NCBI GenBank assembly: GCA_910578235.1
Contig: CAJTPP010000006.1
Location: 31,254 to 64,925, forward strand
DNA length: 33,672 nt
DNA from: an uncultured Clostridia bacterium
Lineage (GTDB): Bacteria; Bacillota; Clostridia; UBA1381
Direction: 5' to 3'
Shown here: in pieces, positions 24,307 through 33,350 of the stretch
How positions within the stretch are numbered: the first letter of the stretch is position 1
Layout: each line of letters starts with the position of its first letter
The notes under the pieces: generated by a model
The model's input: only the letters and a program-made list of their open reading frames with translations
Database searches by the model: none
Told to the model about the DNA's origin: nothing
Program-made: the position numbers and the translations under genes

Positions 24307-24731
24307 TATCCTACCTCCTCAATCTCTATCAGCCTGTAATTCTCGCCCTTATCATAATCCTTTGAAATCGTAATATCATACCGTTTTTGCGGAAGAATAT
24401 CCGATATGAGCTGCGGCCACTCAATTACACTTATGCCCTCTCCGTACACATATTCTTCATAGCCTATTTCATACATTTCATCACTGTCCGCTATCCGATA
24501 CACATCAAAATGATACAAAGGCATTCTACCGGCGTATTCATTCACTATTGTAAATGTTGGACTTGTTATATGATCATCAATATCCAATCCTTTAGCAAGC
24601 CCCTGTACAAAAGCGGTTTTTCCGACACCAAGATCTCCATACATACAAATCACATCGCCGGCCTGTAGTGTCAATGCAAAAACAACCGCAATATCTTTTG
24701 TCTCCTCATAGCTGTTTGAAATATATTTCAT
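24306..24731 (-). CDS. tsaE: tRNA t6A synthesis ATPase TsaE
   Basis: 141-aa P-loop protein with GDLGVGKTAFVQGLAKGL (Walker A), SPTFTIVNEY (switch region) and IEWPQLI near the C-terminus. It hydrolyses ATP to reset the t6A complex. It starts 24 bases after the fhs stop and overlaps tsaB, consistent with one transcript. Confidence 0.95.
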   Translation of the reverse strand: MKYISNSYEETKDIAVVFALTLQAGDVICMYGDLGVGKTAFVQGLAKGLDIDDHITSPTFTIVNEYAGRMPLYHFDVYRIADSDEMYEIGYEEYVYGEGISVIEWPQLISDILPQKRYDITISKDYDKGENYRLIEIEEVG

Positions 24732-24755
24732 AATAGTATACCATATAACATTCTC

Positions 24756-26426
24756 TTAAAACAGTCCTGTTATTTTCCCTTCAGCGTCAACATCAATATT
24801 ATTTGCCGCGGGTGTTTTCGGCAATCCGGGCATAACCATAATATCGCCTGTCTCTACAACAATAAATCCCGCTCCGTTTGATATTCTGACATTACTTACA
24901 TTTATCTCAAAACCTTCAGGTCTGCCAAGCAGCTTCGGATTATCTGAAAGCGAGTACTGAGTTTTAGCCATGCATACAGGCTTTTTATCCAGGCCTAATT
25001 CCTCAAGCCGGTTTATCTGTCTGTTTGCGCGCGCGCTATATACAACTTCGCTTCCTCCGTAAATTTTTGTTACGACAGCCAGTATTTTATCTTTTATCGG
25101 CGCGTCAACATCATAAATACTTTTATAATCAGCTTTCCTGTGTTCCAAAACATCTATAAGCTTTTGAGCAAGATCAATACCTCCCTCTCCGCCTTTTGCA
25201 AACACCTCGCTAAGCGAGCATTCCGCGCCAAGCGCCTTACAATGTCTGATTACAGTGTCAAGCTCCTCGTCACTGTCAGTATCAAAACGGTTTACGGCCA
25301 CTATCACAGGCATACCGAACAGTTTCATATTTTCAATATGCTTTTCAAGATTTACAATACCTTTTTCAAGCGCGTCAACATCCGGATTTTTAAGCTCGTC
25401 CCTCGGTACTCCGCCGTTATATTTCAAAGCCCTCACCGTTGCCACAATAACAACCGCATCAGGATTTATTCCGGCCATACGGCATTTTATATCCATAAAT
25501 TTTTCAGCGCCCAAATCCGCTCCAAACCCCGCCTCTGTAATTGTATAATCAGACAGCTTCATAGCAAGCCTTGTAGCCTGAACACTGTTGCAGCCGTGAG
25601 CAATATTGGCAAACGGTCCGCCGTGAATAAAACATGGCGTATATTCAAGAGTCTGCACAAGATTAGGTTTTATAGCATCCTTTAAAAGCGCGGCCATTGC
25701 GCCCTGAGCATGCAGATCTGACGCTTTCACAGGCTCTCCGCCGCGGTTATAACCCACTATAATCTCGCCAAGACGTTTTTTTAAATCCTCTGTATCGGAT
25801 GCGAGACACAAAATCGCCATCACCTCAGACGCTACGGTTATCATAAAACCATCCTCACGCGGAACGCCATTGACTTTACCGCCCATACCAACAACGATTT
25901 TACGCAGCGCTCTGTCATTTGTATCTACAACGCGCTTCCATACTATATTGGTAACATCTATATCAAGAGCGTTTCCCTGATGAATATGATTGTCAATCAT
26001 AGCTGACAGCAGATTATTAGCTGCTGTGATAGCGTGCATGTCACCCGTAAAATGCAGATTAATATCCTCCATAGGAACAACCTGGCTGTAGCCGCCACCT
26101 GCCGCACCTCCTTTTAATCCCATTACAGGTCCGAGAGAAGGCTCGCGAAGGGCGAGTGAGCATTTTTTCCCGAGCCTTGTCATAGCGTCTCCAAGACCAA
26201 TCGTTGTTGTCGTTTTACCCTCACCCGCAGGAGTGGGATTTATGGCCGTTACAAGTATCAGCTTTCCATCTTTGTTATTTTTTACCCTATTCCAAAGCTC
26301 TGATGATGTTTTCGCCTTATATTTTCCGTAATATTCCAACTCATCCCCGTCAATACCAACCGAAGCGGCTATATCACGGATATGCTTCATTTTTGCCCCC
26401 TGTGCAATTTCAATATCTGACAGCAT
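24756..26426 (-). CDS. fhs: Formate-tetrahydrofolate ligase
   Basis: From ATG 26426 (GGGAGGTATT upstream) 556 aa, the family's usual length. Conserved parts: TPAGEGKTTTTIGLGDAM (ATP loop), EPSLGPVMGLKGGAAGGGYSQVVPMEDINLHFTGD, NRFDTDSDEE and a C-terminal GDIMVMPGLPKTPAA. It makes 10-formyl-tetrahydrofolate from formate, ATP and tetrahydrofolate for purine synthesis or the acetyl-CoA pathway. No other one-carbon gene is adjacent. It sits upstream of tsaE on the same strand. Confidence 0.97.
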   Translation of the reverse strand: MLSDIEIAQGAKMKHIRDIAASVGIDGDELEYYGKYKAKTSSELWNRVKNNKDGKLILVTAINPTPAGEGKTTTTIGLGDAMTRLGKKCSLALREPSLGPVMGLKGGAAGGGYSQVVPMEDINLHFTGDMHAITAANNLLSAMIDNHIHQGNALDIDVTNIVWKRVVDTNDRALRKIVVGMGGKVNGVPREDGFMITVASEVMAILCLASDTEDLKKRLGEIIVGYNRGGEPVKASDLHAQGAMAALLKDAIKPNLVQTLEYTPCFIHGGPFANIAHGCNSVQATRLAMKLSDYTITEAGFGADLGAEKFMDIKCRMAGINPDAVVIVATVRALKYNGGVPRDELKNPDVDALEKGIVNLEKHIENMKLFGMPVIVAVNRFDTDSDEELDTVIRHCKALGAECSLSEVFAKGGEGGIDLAQKLIDVLEHRKADYKSIYDVDAPIKDKILAVVTKIYGGSEVVYSARANRQINRLEELGLDKKPVCMAKTQYSLSDNPKLLGRPEGFEINVSNVRISNGAGFIVVETGDIMVMPGLPKTPAANNIDVDAEGKITGLF

Positions 26427-26464
26427 CGCAATACCTCCCAAAAATTACTTATATAAAGTGAAAT

Positions 26465-26510
26465 AGAGCTGAATTCGGCACCACAAATACCGGCACATAT
26501 ATCCAGCTCT
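26465..26510 (-). other. Hairpin-capable leader between coiled-coil gene and fhs
   Basis: AGAGCTG (26465-26471) and CAGCTCT (26504-26510) close a 32-base interior that contains two copies of the hexamer CGGCAC. There is no T-run, so it is not a simple terminator. It does not fit the tetrahydrofolate riboswitch pattern as far as I can judge. Confidence 0.3.
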
Positions 26511-26531
26511 TAAATTTCATTATTCATATCA

Positions 26532-26987
26532 TTAATTATTGTTAAAATAACCTCTGTCCTCGCGAACTTTACGAAGAAGCAAGTCAAGACGGTGCTCAAC
26601 ATCATTAAGAATATCATCCACATACTGATCTGTATCGGTTTTTATTTCAACAGACTTCTGCTGAGCGGCATTAACAAGCTCATTAGCCTGTTCATACGCG
26701 CACTTTGTAATCTCGTGCTCGTCAATAAGCTGCATCTGAGTTTCTTCCGCATTCTTTTGGATTGCCTCCGCTCTGTTTTCAGCCTCGGAAAGAATTCTCT
26801 GTCTTTCTTCCTTTACCCATTTAGCTTCCTTCAGCTCGTCAGGATACACAAGACGAATTTCCTGAATATAATCTAAAAGCTCGTCCTTGTCGACCATAAC
26901 CTTGCCGGTCAGAGGAACCGCCGAAGCTTTTTCAATAGTCTCCTCCATCATGTCGACAATTTCCATGATATCCATATCCATATCCAT
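26532..26987 (-). CDS. Coiled-coil protein, conserved next to coaD
   Basis: From ATG 26987 (AAGGA upstream) 151 aa. The start encodes a short MDMDMD repeat from an imperfect ATGGAT hexamer run. Residues about 15-50 contain VPLTGKVMVDKDELLDYIQEIRLVYPDELKEAKWV, the recognisable segment of a Firmicutes family often labelled ATPase or vacuolar ATPase subunit H; the remainder is one long coiled coil (ILSEAENRAEAIQKNAEETQ ... DILNDVEHRLDLLLRKVRED). It is cytoplasmic, and a division or envelope scaffold similar to DivIVA is possible but unproven. It follows coaD by 19 bases. Confidence 0.75.
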   Translation of the reverse strand: MDMDMDIMEIVDMMEETIEKASAVPLTGKVMVDKDELLDYIQEIRLVYPDELKEAKWVKEERQRILSEAENRAEAIQKNAEETQMQLIDEHEITKCAYEQANELVNAAQQKSVEIKTDTDQYVDDILNDVEHRLDLLLRKVREDRGYFNNN

Positions 26988-27006
26988 TTCTTTCAATCCT
27001 TTCGTC

Positions 27007-27483
27007 TTACTTATATTTTTCTTTGATTACTTTAATTATCTCACGGGGAACAAGTCCTGTAAGATCACCGTGAAAGCCTGCCAGTTCTCTAACCATGCTT
27101 GAGCTGATATATGAATACTTTGTATCCGTCATCATAAACATAGTTTCATATTCCGGATTAAGCGCCTTGTTAAGAAGCGCCATCTGGAACTCATATTCAA
27201 AATCGGCAACAGTACGCAATCCTTTCACAATAACAGTTGCTTTTTTACTCTTCGCAAAATCTACCAGCAAACCGGTGAAAGAATCCACCTCCACATTCTC
27301 CAGATGCTCTGTTACCTGAGCTATCATCTTAACTCTTTCCCCCGCGGTAAAAAGCGGTTGTTTACTTACATTACTCAGAACCCCGACTATCAGTTTATCG
27401 TACAGACGGCTTGCGCGTTCTATAACGTCAAGATGTCCGTTCGTAATCGGATCGAAGCTCCCGGGATAAACTGCAATTCTCAT
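27007..27483 (-). CDS. coaD: Phosphopantetheine adenylyltransferase
   Basis: From ATG 27483 (GGGAGGTAATAA upstream) 158 aa. The nucleotidyltransferase motif YPGSFDPITNGHLDVIERA (T/HxGH) is at residues 5-23, KGLRTVADFEYEFQMALLN binds the pantetheine arm and YSYISSSMVREL is the ISSS/T motif. It transfers AMP to 4'-phosphopantetheine in coenzyme A synthesis. It is directly downstream of rsmD, a conserved bacterial pair. Confidence 0.97.
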   Translation of the reverse strand: MRIAVYPGSFDPITNGHLDVIERASRLYDKLIVGVLSNVSKQPLFTAGERVKMIAQVTEHLENVEVDSFTGLLVDFAKSKKATVIVKGLRTVADFEYEFQMALLNKALNPEYETMFMMTDTKYSYISSSMVRELAGFHGDLTGLVPREIIKVIKEKYK

Positions 27484-27521
27484 TCGTTTTATTACCTCCC
27501 GGCATATACCGGCCAACCTGA

Positions 27522-28067
27522 TTATTCCTGATATTTCCTGTACACAGTGATATATGTCCTGCCGTATTTTCTCTGTCTGTACAGCTCAAGCCCTTCTATA
27601 TCCCCCCGAAAATCAGGACTGTCGCTTTCAAGAACCGCTATACCGCCGTCAGAAAGAATATCGTTTCTGACTATCCCCATCAAAGCGGATTTAATAAAGT
27701 TTTTGTTATACGGCGGATCCAGAAATATTATATCAAATTTTTCCTCTGTTTCCTCAATATAATCAAAACATGACATATTTATTATTTCACAGCTGTCAAG
27801 AAAATCAAGCGACTGCGCGTTTTTTCTGATAATATCGACAGACCGCTTATCGCTGTCCGTACAAACCGCTCTTCTTGCCCCCCTTGATATTGCCTCAAAG
27901 CTCAAAGCTCCGCTTCCCGCAAACATATCAAGACATACCGCATCGGGCACAAAGGCCTGGATAAGATTGAATACAGACTCCTTTACTCTGTCCGTAGTAG
28001 GACGGATATCGTCGCCCTCAAACTCATACAGCTTATGTCCCCGTCTTGTTCCGGATATTATCCTCAT
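27522..28067 (-). CDS. rsmD: 16S rRNA guanine-966 N2-methyltransferase
   Basis: From ATG 28067 (GGGGGATT upstream; in-frame TTG at 28073 less likely) 181 aa. MRIISGTRRGHKL and RPTTDRVKESVFNLI at the N-terminus, SAM-binding LDMFAGSGALSFEAISRGA, and the catalytic DPPY in IIFLDPPYNK. It methylates G966 of 16S rRNA during 30S assembly. Confidence 0.95.
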   Translation of the reverse strand: MRIISGTRRGHKLYEFEGDDIRPTTDRVKESVFNLIQAFVPDAVCLDMFAGSGALSFEAISRGARRAVCTDSDKRSVDIIRKNAQSLDFLDSCEIINMSCFDYIEETEEKFDIIFLDPPYNKNFIKSALMGIVRNDILSDGGIAVLESDSPDFRGDIEGLELYRQRKYGRTYITVYRKYQE

Positions 28068-28096
28068 GCGCAATCCCCCATGGATTTTGTTTAATA

Positions 28097-28194
28097 AACA
28101 GGGCTTGTCCCTGTTATAGGATACTTTCAGGCAGAGCCAAATATACTCCGTCTAAAAGCATTAAGCACAGGCCGCCTTCAAGGCGGCGCTTAAT
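28097..28194 (-). other. Two hairpins in the rsmD leader
   Basis: The roughly 130-base leader between the promoter and rsmD has ATTAAGC-ACAG-GCCGCCTT paired to AAGGCGGC-GCTTAAT (28160-28194) and AACAGGG / CCCTGTT (28098-28115). Between them is a possible 15-codon ORF (MLLDGVYLALPESIL). No known riboswitch is recognised. Confidence 0.35.
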
Positions 28195-28203
28195 ATCAGT
28201 TAT

Positions 28204-28232
28204 ATTCTATCCTACTTTTGGCAAAAGGTCAA
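28204..28232 (-). promoter_or_regulatory. Sigma-A promoter of the rsmD-coaD operon
   Basis: Minus strand: TTGACC (28227-28232), 17-base spacer, TAGAAT (28204-28209). The remaining gap up to 28326 is AT-rich with a GTTTTGAT/ATCAAAAC inverted repeat, possibly the end of the lyase transcript. Confidence 0.55.
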
Positions 28233-28326
28233 CAATGTAATTGTATTTTTTTAGAAATTACATAAAATCTCAAAGTAATTGTAAAGGTTTTGATACATTG
28301 TATACATCAAAACAGCTTTTTCGCCG

Positions 28327-31143
28327 TTAATCGTCAATATCCTCGGTGAAGTCCGGAAGATTAATTCCGCGCACATACTGATTATTCGGCACCGGAATTT
28401 TCTCATCCATCTCAGGGCCTATATAAAAACCGGTCTGCGTGCACTGATTATACGCGGTATTCTGGAACGCAACGCTGAGACGGTACACACTGTCATGCAT
28501 AAGCGTATAAAATTTATGCTCTGTCACATCTGTTGTTGTATAAATACGCAGCTCCGTGTCATCCTCATTACGCCATACGGCCTCTTCTCTCCAGTCTCCG
28601 AGAATATCCGCCTGAATGCACGGCGTACCCTTCTTCCAGTTGTTTGACAAAGTGCCTTTTGGATCAAGTATTGTTACAAGCTTATTGTTTTCATAATCCC
28701 ACTTATATATTTTAGGATAACCCACACTCTTTTCATCATCAAATTCATGATCAAGCAGTTCTCGGATAAGATCCCCGTCCCACCATATAGCAAAATCAAT
28801 CGACTCCGGCCCGCGCTCGTTTATCATCTCGCCATCCATGGTGAAGATACCGTCATCCATTACCCAGCACTGATTACCGACATACCTCGGATCAATCTTC
28901 GCGCAAAGACCTCTTGTTGTGTCGCGTCCCGTATACTTGCCCCACTTGATTTCGCCTGTAGCGGGATCACGAACCTCGTAACCGTACTCGGCATGCTCAT
29001 GCTCGTGAATTTGGAAAAAGTCTAGATTGGGCGTGTCAGGCGTGAAATTACCTAAATTCATGCAATCGCCGTGTTCAAGACCTGTCGAATAAATACCCTT
29101 GCCGTCATGGTCAACCGCCATAGCGCCGTACACTATTTCATCAAGTCCGTCACCGTCAATATCACCGACACCCAGATTATGGTTACCCTGATTTGTATAT
29201 TCAATATTCTGATCCTTATTTGCAAGGAACCTCCATCTTTTTACCAGTTTGTTGTCTATAACGTCATACGCCGCAAGAACCGTCGGACAGCCGTGGTCAT
29301 AATATCCGCGGCACATCACCACGCTCGGATTTTCACCGTCCAGATACGCCACGCAGGCAAGGAAACGATCCACTCTGTTTCCCCAGTTGTCGCCCCATTC
29401 AATAACATTTCCCCGAGGAGGATCATAGTCAACGGTATCCATAATTTCGCCTGTTTCGCCGTTAAACAATGTCAGATATTCAGGCCCCTCAATAATAAAA
29501 CCATCGCTGTTTCTGTAATCCGCGTCTTTATCACCGATCACATTTCCCTTTCCGTCCGTTGAGCCGTCAGCCGTCTTACAGACAAGCTCCGCCTTACCGT
29601 CATTGTTGAAGTCATACACCATAAACTGTGTATAATGAGATCCGCTCCGTATATTTCGTCCGAGATTAATTCTCCACAGCTTTGTTCCGTCAAGCTTATA
29701 CGCGTCAAGGAGACATTCTCCCGTATAGCCCTTATGAGAGTTATCCTTGCCGTTAGCGTCCCATCTGAGTATTATTTCATACTCGCCGTCACCGTCAAGA
29801 TCAGCCACAGACGCGTCATTTGCCGTATACGGATAAGATTTCCCGAACGGATCGATATAATTATCCGGCTTATCAAGAGGGATTGAGATGTACGGAGCAT
29901 CAATGACATTTACCGTAGTACCCTCTTTTTCGGCCTTTCTGCCTTTAACCGCTTTTATTGTATATACATCCCCGGCCTTACCTTCTCTGTCAAAATAATT
30001 TGTGGAATTGGTGATAATATCTGAAATTCTGTCGCCGTTGCGCAGAACGATAAAATTTATATCCTGCTCATACTCATAGGCGTTCAGTCTCCAGCTCAAA
30101 AACACGCCGTCATCCGTTTTCATAGCCACCGCGCCTCTGCCGAGCGTCTCCATTTTGCGCTTCTTAGGCTCGGCTTCCATATCTATTGTAACCTCGCCTC
30201 GTTTTGATATACCGCTTGTCGTAACCGCCTCAACAGCATATACAAACGGCACGTTTGTTTCCACCTTGTCGTCAATAAAATTATTTTCCTTTGTTTTTCC
30301 TATAAGCTTATAAATACCGTACGGAGCCTTCTGATAAACATTATACCATACGGCTTCCTTAATATCATCCCAGATGAGCGTGACGGAATTGGGCGTTTCA
30401 CGCGCGTCAAGACCTGTTATTCTGCTTTCACATTTCTTTCCGTCAACAACGCTCACATCAAGCTTTAACCCATTCTCAGAACAGAATTTATGAGCGTACA
30501 GCGCGCATACCGTATATTCAAAATTATCGCACAGATTTACATCATCATCGACAAATTCCTCTGTAATAACATCAACGCTTTTTTCAATCTCATTATTTTT
30601 TGGATTTCTGCGGGACACTCTGTAGCCTATTACTCCCTCAGCCTTATCCCACGACAGACGCACCAAATCCTTATCCCGCTTGGCTGTAATATCAGCTTTA
30701 AGTCCTGACAGGACAACATTCTTTTTTTCAGCTATATCTATACTGTTCAGACATGTATGCCGGCCGTTTTCAAATACAAATTCCATTTTGCCGTCAGTCA
30801 CCTCGACAGCGAACACCTTTTCCATCACCTTGTTGCAGCTTACCCATACGCCATGGCGCTCCCCGTTCACGCTGTAAAATGTCATAACGTCGCCTTCATC
30901 GTCATAATCTCCCGTGGAGACACGCACTATGTAACTGCCGTTATCCATATCAACCGTAAAGGTATTGCCGTTCATAAACAGAAAATCCCTGTTAAGCTCC
31001 TTTTCACCTGTTTTTCTCTCGTCAGCCTGTGCCTCATTCATCAGACCAAAGCCCTGACTCGGTGAATAAAGTGTTTTTTCGGTAATCTTTATGTAGCCGT
31101 CGACAGGCGTTTTTTTACCAAAATCAAAACTTGCTTCTCTCAT
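28327..31143 (-). CDS. PL11 rhamnogalacturonan lyase, multidomain
   Basis: 938 aa. Residues about 1-130 form a galactose-binding-like CBM (FDFGKKTPVDGYIKITEKTL ... SQGFGLM). Two fibronectin type III domains follow (about 145-235 and 240-325). The PL11 lyase begins near 330 with LGRGAVAMKTDDGVFLSWRL and the eight-bladed propeller contains repeated calcium sites (DASVADLDGDGEYEIILRWD, YDFNNDGKAELV, GVGDIDGDGLDEIVYGAM) and QIHEHEHAEYGYEV. The enzyme cleaves the rhamnose-galacturonic acid backbone of pectin RG-I by beta-elimination. There is no signal peptide and no usable upstream in-frame start, so it appears cytoplasmic, like YesX, although it carries binding domains normally seen on secreted enzymes. 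Monocistronic, with a TATAAT at 31183-31188. Confidence 0.9.
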   Translation of the reverse strand: MREASFDFGKKTPVDGYIKITEKTLYSPSQGFGLMNEAQADERKTGEKELNRDFLFMNGNTFTVDMDNGSYIVRVSTGDYDDEGDVMTFYSVNGERHGVWVSCNKVMEKVFAVEVTDGKMEFVFENGRHTCLNSIDIAEKKNVVLSGLKADITAKRDKDLVRLSWDKAEGVIGYRVSRRNPKNNEIEKSVDVITEEFVDDDVNLCDNFEYTVCALYAHKFCSENGLKLDVSVVDGKKCESRITGLDARETPNSVTLIWDDIKEAVWYNVYQKAPYGIYKLIGKTKENNFIDDKVETNVPFVYAVEAVTTSGISKRGEVTIDMEAEPKKRKMETLGRGAVAMKTDDGVFLSWRLNAYEYEQDINFIVLRNGDRISDIITNSTNYFDREGKAGDVYTIKAVKGRKAEKEGTTVNVIDAPYISIPLDKPDNYIDPFGKSYPYTANDASVADLDGDGEYEIILRWDANGKDNSHKGYTGECLLDAYKLDGTKLWRINLGRNIRSGSHYTQFMVYDFNNDGKAELVCKTADGSTDGKGNVIGDKDADYRNSDGFIIEGPEYLTLFNGETGEIMDTVDYDPPRGNVIEWGDNWGNRVDRFLACVAYLDGENPSVVMCRGYYDHGCPTVLAAYDVIDNKLVKRWRFLANKDQNIEYTNQGNHNLGVGDIDGDGLDEIVYGAMAVDHDGKGIYSTGLEHGDCMNLGNFTPDTPNLDFFQIHEHEHAEYGYEVRDPATGEIKWGKYTGRDTTRGLCAKIDPRYVGNQCWVMDDGIFTMDGEMINERGPESIDFAIWWDGDLIRELLDHEFDDEKSVGYPKIYKWDYENNKLVTILDPKGTLSNNWKKGTPCIQADILGDWREEAVWRNEDDTELRIYTTTDVTEHKFYTLMHDSVYRLSVAFQNTAYNQCTQTGFYIGPEMDEKIPVPNNQYVRGINLPDFTEDIDD

Positions 31144-31182
31144 AAACTCATATCCCTCTCTAAAAATACATTATATATTTAG

Positions 31183-31188
31183 ATTATA
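31183..31188 (-). promoter_or_regulatory. -10 box of the PL11 gene
   Basis: TATAAT on the minus strand, 39 bases before the ATG; the -35 position (TTTATT) is poor, which fits activator-dependent pectin-inducible expression (inference). Confidence 0.4.
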
Positions 31189-31247
31189 CACTAAAACCCA
31201 AAAATAATAAAGAGTTTTTAGAGATATTTTCTAAATTTTTTTCTAAA

Positions 31248-32048
31248 TCATTCCAGATCGTCAAGACTTTTGAATACAAACCCTTCGTTTTTAGCGTAAT
31301 TAATTATATCCTCCAGAGCGTTGGCATTATCCGAGGACACAGCGTGAAGCAGCAATATAGCTCCGTCATGAAGATACGGCGTAACCTGATTAAACGCGTG
31401 CTCCGCGCCCTGTTGCATGTTAATATCCCAGTCCTTGTAGGCAAAACTCCACAGGATTGTCTTATAGCCCATATCCTGAGCCACGGAAAGTACTCTTTCG
31501 CTGTACTCGCCCTCGGGCGGACGCATATATTTCATACTAACCCCGTACATTTCCTCACACTTATTGTTCAGATCGTCAAGCTCCTTCTGCACAGTCTCCA
31601 CAGACTGCTTCGGCAGATTAGGATGATTGACCGTATGATTTCCGACAATATGTCCGTTGTCAATCATACGCTGCACAAGCTCCTGCTGATTTTCAAGATA
31701 CGGCCCTGTCACAAAAAACGCGGCAGGCGTGCTCGTCTCCTCAAGCACATCAAGAATTTTTGACGTATATCCGTTTTCATAACCCTCGTCAAATGTCAGA
31801 TACAGCACCTTCTGTTCCCTGTCGTCAATATAATAGCAGTCATACTTATCCATAATCTGCTTCTGAGCGCTTGTTATCTCGGGCGGAGCGCCCTTTTTCC
31901 GCACGAACCCCCAGCCTGTTCCCTCGCCGCTGAGCTGCTCATAAGGCGGTTTCTCCTGCCCTGTATCCGTATTCATCGTTTCTTGTGACGCCACGCACGA
32001 GCTTAAAAGCATTGCCGCGCACAGCATCGGTACAATAATTTTTTTCAT
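31248..32048 (-). CDS. pdaA: PdaA-like delta-lactam-forming deacetylase, lipoprotein
   Basis: 266 aa, the length of B. subtilis PdaA. The signal peptide ends in a lipobox (MLLSSC, Cys18), so it is membrane-tethered outside the cell. The NodB domain has YLTFDEGYENGYT, the PdaA-specific variant of TFDDGP, the metal ligands in NHTVNHPNL, RPPEGEYSE, WSFAYKDWD and the C-terminal ILLLHAVS. PdaA removes acetyl groups from muramic acid so that muramic-delta-lactam of the spore cortex can form. A lipid anchor is unusual for PdaA. It is divergent from another deacetylase gene at 32190. Confidence 0.88.
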   Translation of the reverse strand: MKKIIVPMLCAAMLLSSCVASQETMNTDTGQEKPPYEQLSGEGTGWGFVRKKGAPPEITSAQKQIMDKYDCYYIDDREQKVLYLTFDEGYENGYTSKILDVLEETSTPAAFFVTGPYLENQQELVQRMIDNGHIVGNHTVNHPNLPKQSVETVQKELDDLNNKCEEMYGVSMKYMRPPEGEYSERVLSVAQDMGYKTILWSFAYKDWDINMQQGAEHAFNQVTPYLHDGAILLLHAVSSDNANALEDIINYAKNEGFVFKSLDDLE

Positions 32049-32119
32049 AGAATCACCATTGCCTTTCTTAAAATAATCAAAATTTTGTCGGATTATACTT
32101 TTTTTACATTAAAATAATG

Positions 32120-32148
32120 TTGAATTTTAATAGATTTTGGTATATAAT
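32120..32148 (+). promoter_or_regulatory. Sigma-A promoter of the 32190 deacetylase gene
   Basis: TTGAAT (32120-32125), 17-base spacer, TATAAT (32143-32148), about 40 bases before the ATG. Confidence 0.7.
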
Positions 32149-32189
32149 ATATTTATGTAATATATTATATGGATTTTAGGAGGATTAAC

Positions 32190-33305
32190 ATGTCTGCTTC
32201 AAGTGATTTTGAATATACGCGCCGTGAGCGCCGACGCCGTGAAAGGCTTCGTAAAAAGCGCATAAGGGCGGTGATTATTCTCGTTGCGCTGATAGGCATT
32301 ATTGTTCTTATATGCGCCGCTGTTTCGACCTGCTCGAAAAATAATGACACAGACGAAAACCTTGCCGGCAATATGCCTGTCGAGACAGCGGAAGTTCCCA
32401 CTCCGCCTCCCGCGGAAATAAAAACATCCAATATACCTCCCGCTTCGGAGGAAAATAATCTTTTACAGATCATAGCGGACTCGGGAGAGTCAAAGCACTG
32501 TTATCTGACTTTTGACGACGGTCCGACAGAAAACATCACGCCGCAAATTCTTGACGTGCTCCGCCGATATAACGTAAAGGCTACATTCTTTGAAGTCGGC
32601 TCGCTCATAGAAGCCAACACAGACATGGCAAGACGCGTTTACGAGGAGGGACACCTGATAGCCAATCACTCGCAGGGACATAACTATGAAAAATTATATG
32701 CGTCGACGGAAACCTTTATGACAGAGATGCAGAGCTGCGAGGACGCTATAAAAAGCGTTATGAACGGCGAGGATACCTTCCGTCTTATGCGTTTCCCCGG
32801 CGGCAGCTACAACGCTGGCGACCATGCGTCCATGAAGCAGGAATGCAAGGAGGCTCTAAAGCAGAATAATTTTTATTATATCGATTGGAACGCTCTCAAC
32901 GGAGACGCGGAGGGTAAAACAAAAAACGCCTCTGAGCTTCTTGAATATCTGAAGCAAACCGCGCAAGGTTATAACAATCTTATTGTGCTTATGCATGACG
33001 CTTCTTCAAAACAAGCCACAGCCGACGCGCTCCCGTCTATTATCGAATATCTTGCGGGCGAGGGCTACACATTCCACCGTCTTGACGATATAGACTATCA
33101 CGCCGCAGTAAGCACCAATTCACCGGCGGCGGACAGTAATGATACAGACGGTAATACAAGTCCTGCACCAACAGGCGGTACAGACAGCGGCTCTTATACC
33201 ACAACAACAGTCGCGCCTCAGTCATCCGCTTCAGACGCCCCGCAGACGTCACAGACGCCGGCAACTCTCGCTCCGGCTTCTACGGGCACAATAGTTATTC
33301 AATAA
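32190..33305 (+). CDS. Membrane-anchored polysaccharide deacetylase (NodB type)
   Basis: ATG 32190 has AGGAGG six bases upstream (the earlier in-frame ATG at 32169 has none): 371 aa. A very basic cytoplasmic tail (RRERRRRERLRKKRIR) precedes one membrane helix (AVIILVALIGIIVLICAAV), a type II topology. After a linker the NodB domain has the canonical YLTFDDGPTENIT (catalytic Asp), metal ligands in ANHSQGHNYEKLY, RFPGGSYN and the closing LIVLMHDAS. It probably deacetylates peptidoglycan N-acetylglucosamine outside the membrane. The last 65 residues are Ser/Thr/Pro-rich and disordered (TTTTVAPQSSASDAPQTSQT), possibly wall-spanning or glycosylated. Confidence 0.92.
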   Translation: MSASSDFEYTRRERRRRERLRKKRIRAVIILVALIGIIVLICAAVSTCSKNNDTDENLAGNMPVETAEVPTPPPAEIKTSNIPPASEENNLLQIIADSGESKHCYLTFDDGPTENITPQILDVLRRYNVKATFFEVGSLIEANTDMARRVYEEGHLIANHSQGHNYEKLYASTETFMTEMQSCEDAIKSVMNGEDTFRLMRFPGGSYNAGDHASMKQECKEALKQNNFYYIDWNALNGDAEGKTKNASELLEYLKQTAQGYNNLIVLMHDASSKQATADALPSIIEYLAGEGYTFHRLDDIDYHAAVSTNSPAADSNDTDGNTSPAPTGGTDSGSYTTTTVAPQSSASDAPQTSQTPATLAPASTGTIVIQ

Positions 33306-33314
33306 AAGATTACA

Positions 33315-33350
33315 AAAAATATCGTCCATGTGAACATGGACGATATTTTT
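33315..33350. terminator. Bidirectional terminator after the deacetylase
   Basis: AAAAATATCGTCCATG (33315-33330) and CATGGACGATATTTTT (33335-33350) form a perfect 16-bp stem, loop TGAA, with T-runs on both strands between converging genes. Confidence 0.92.

Noticed and set aside
26427..26531. Tetrahydrofolate riboswitch before fhs
   Set aside because: A hairpin exists but I could not find the conserved THF-riboswitch core, and the gap is short.
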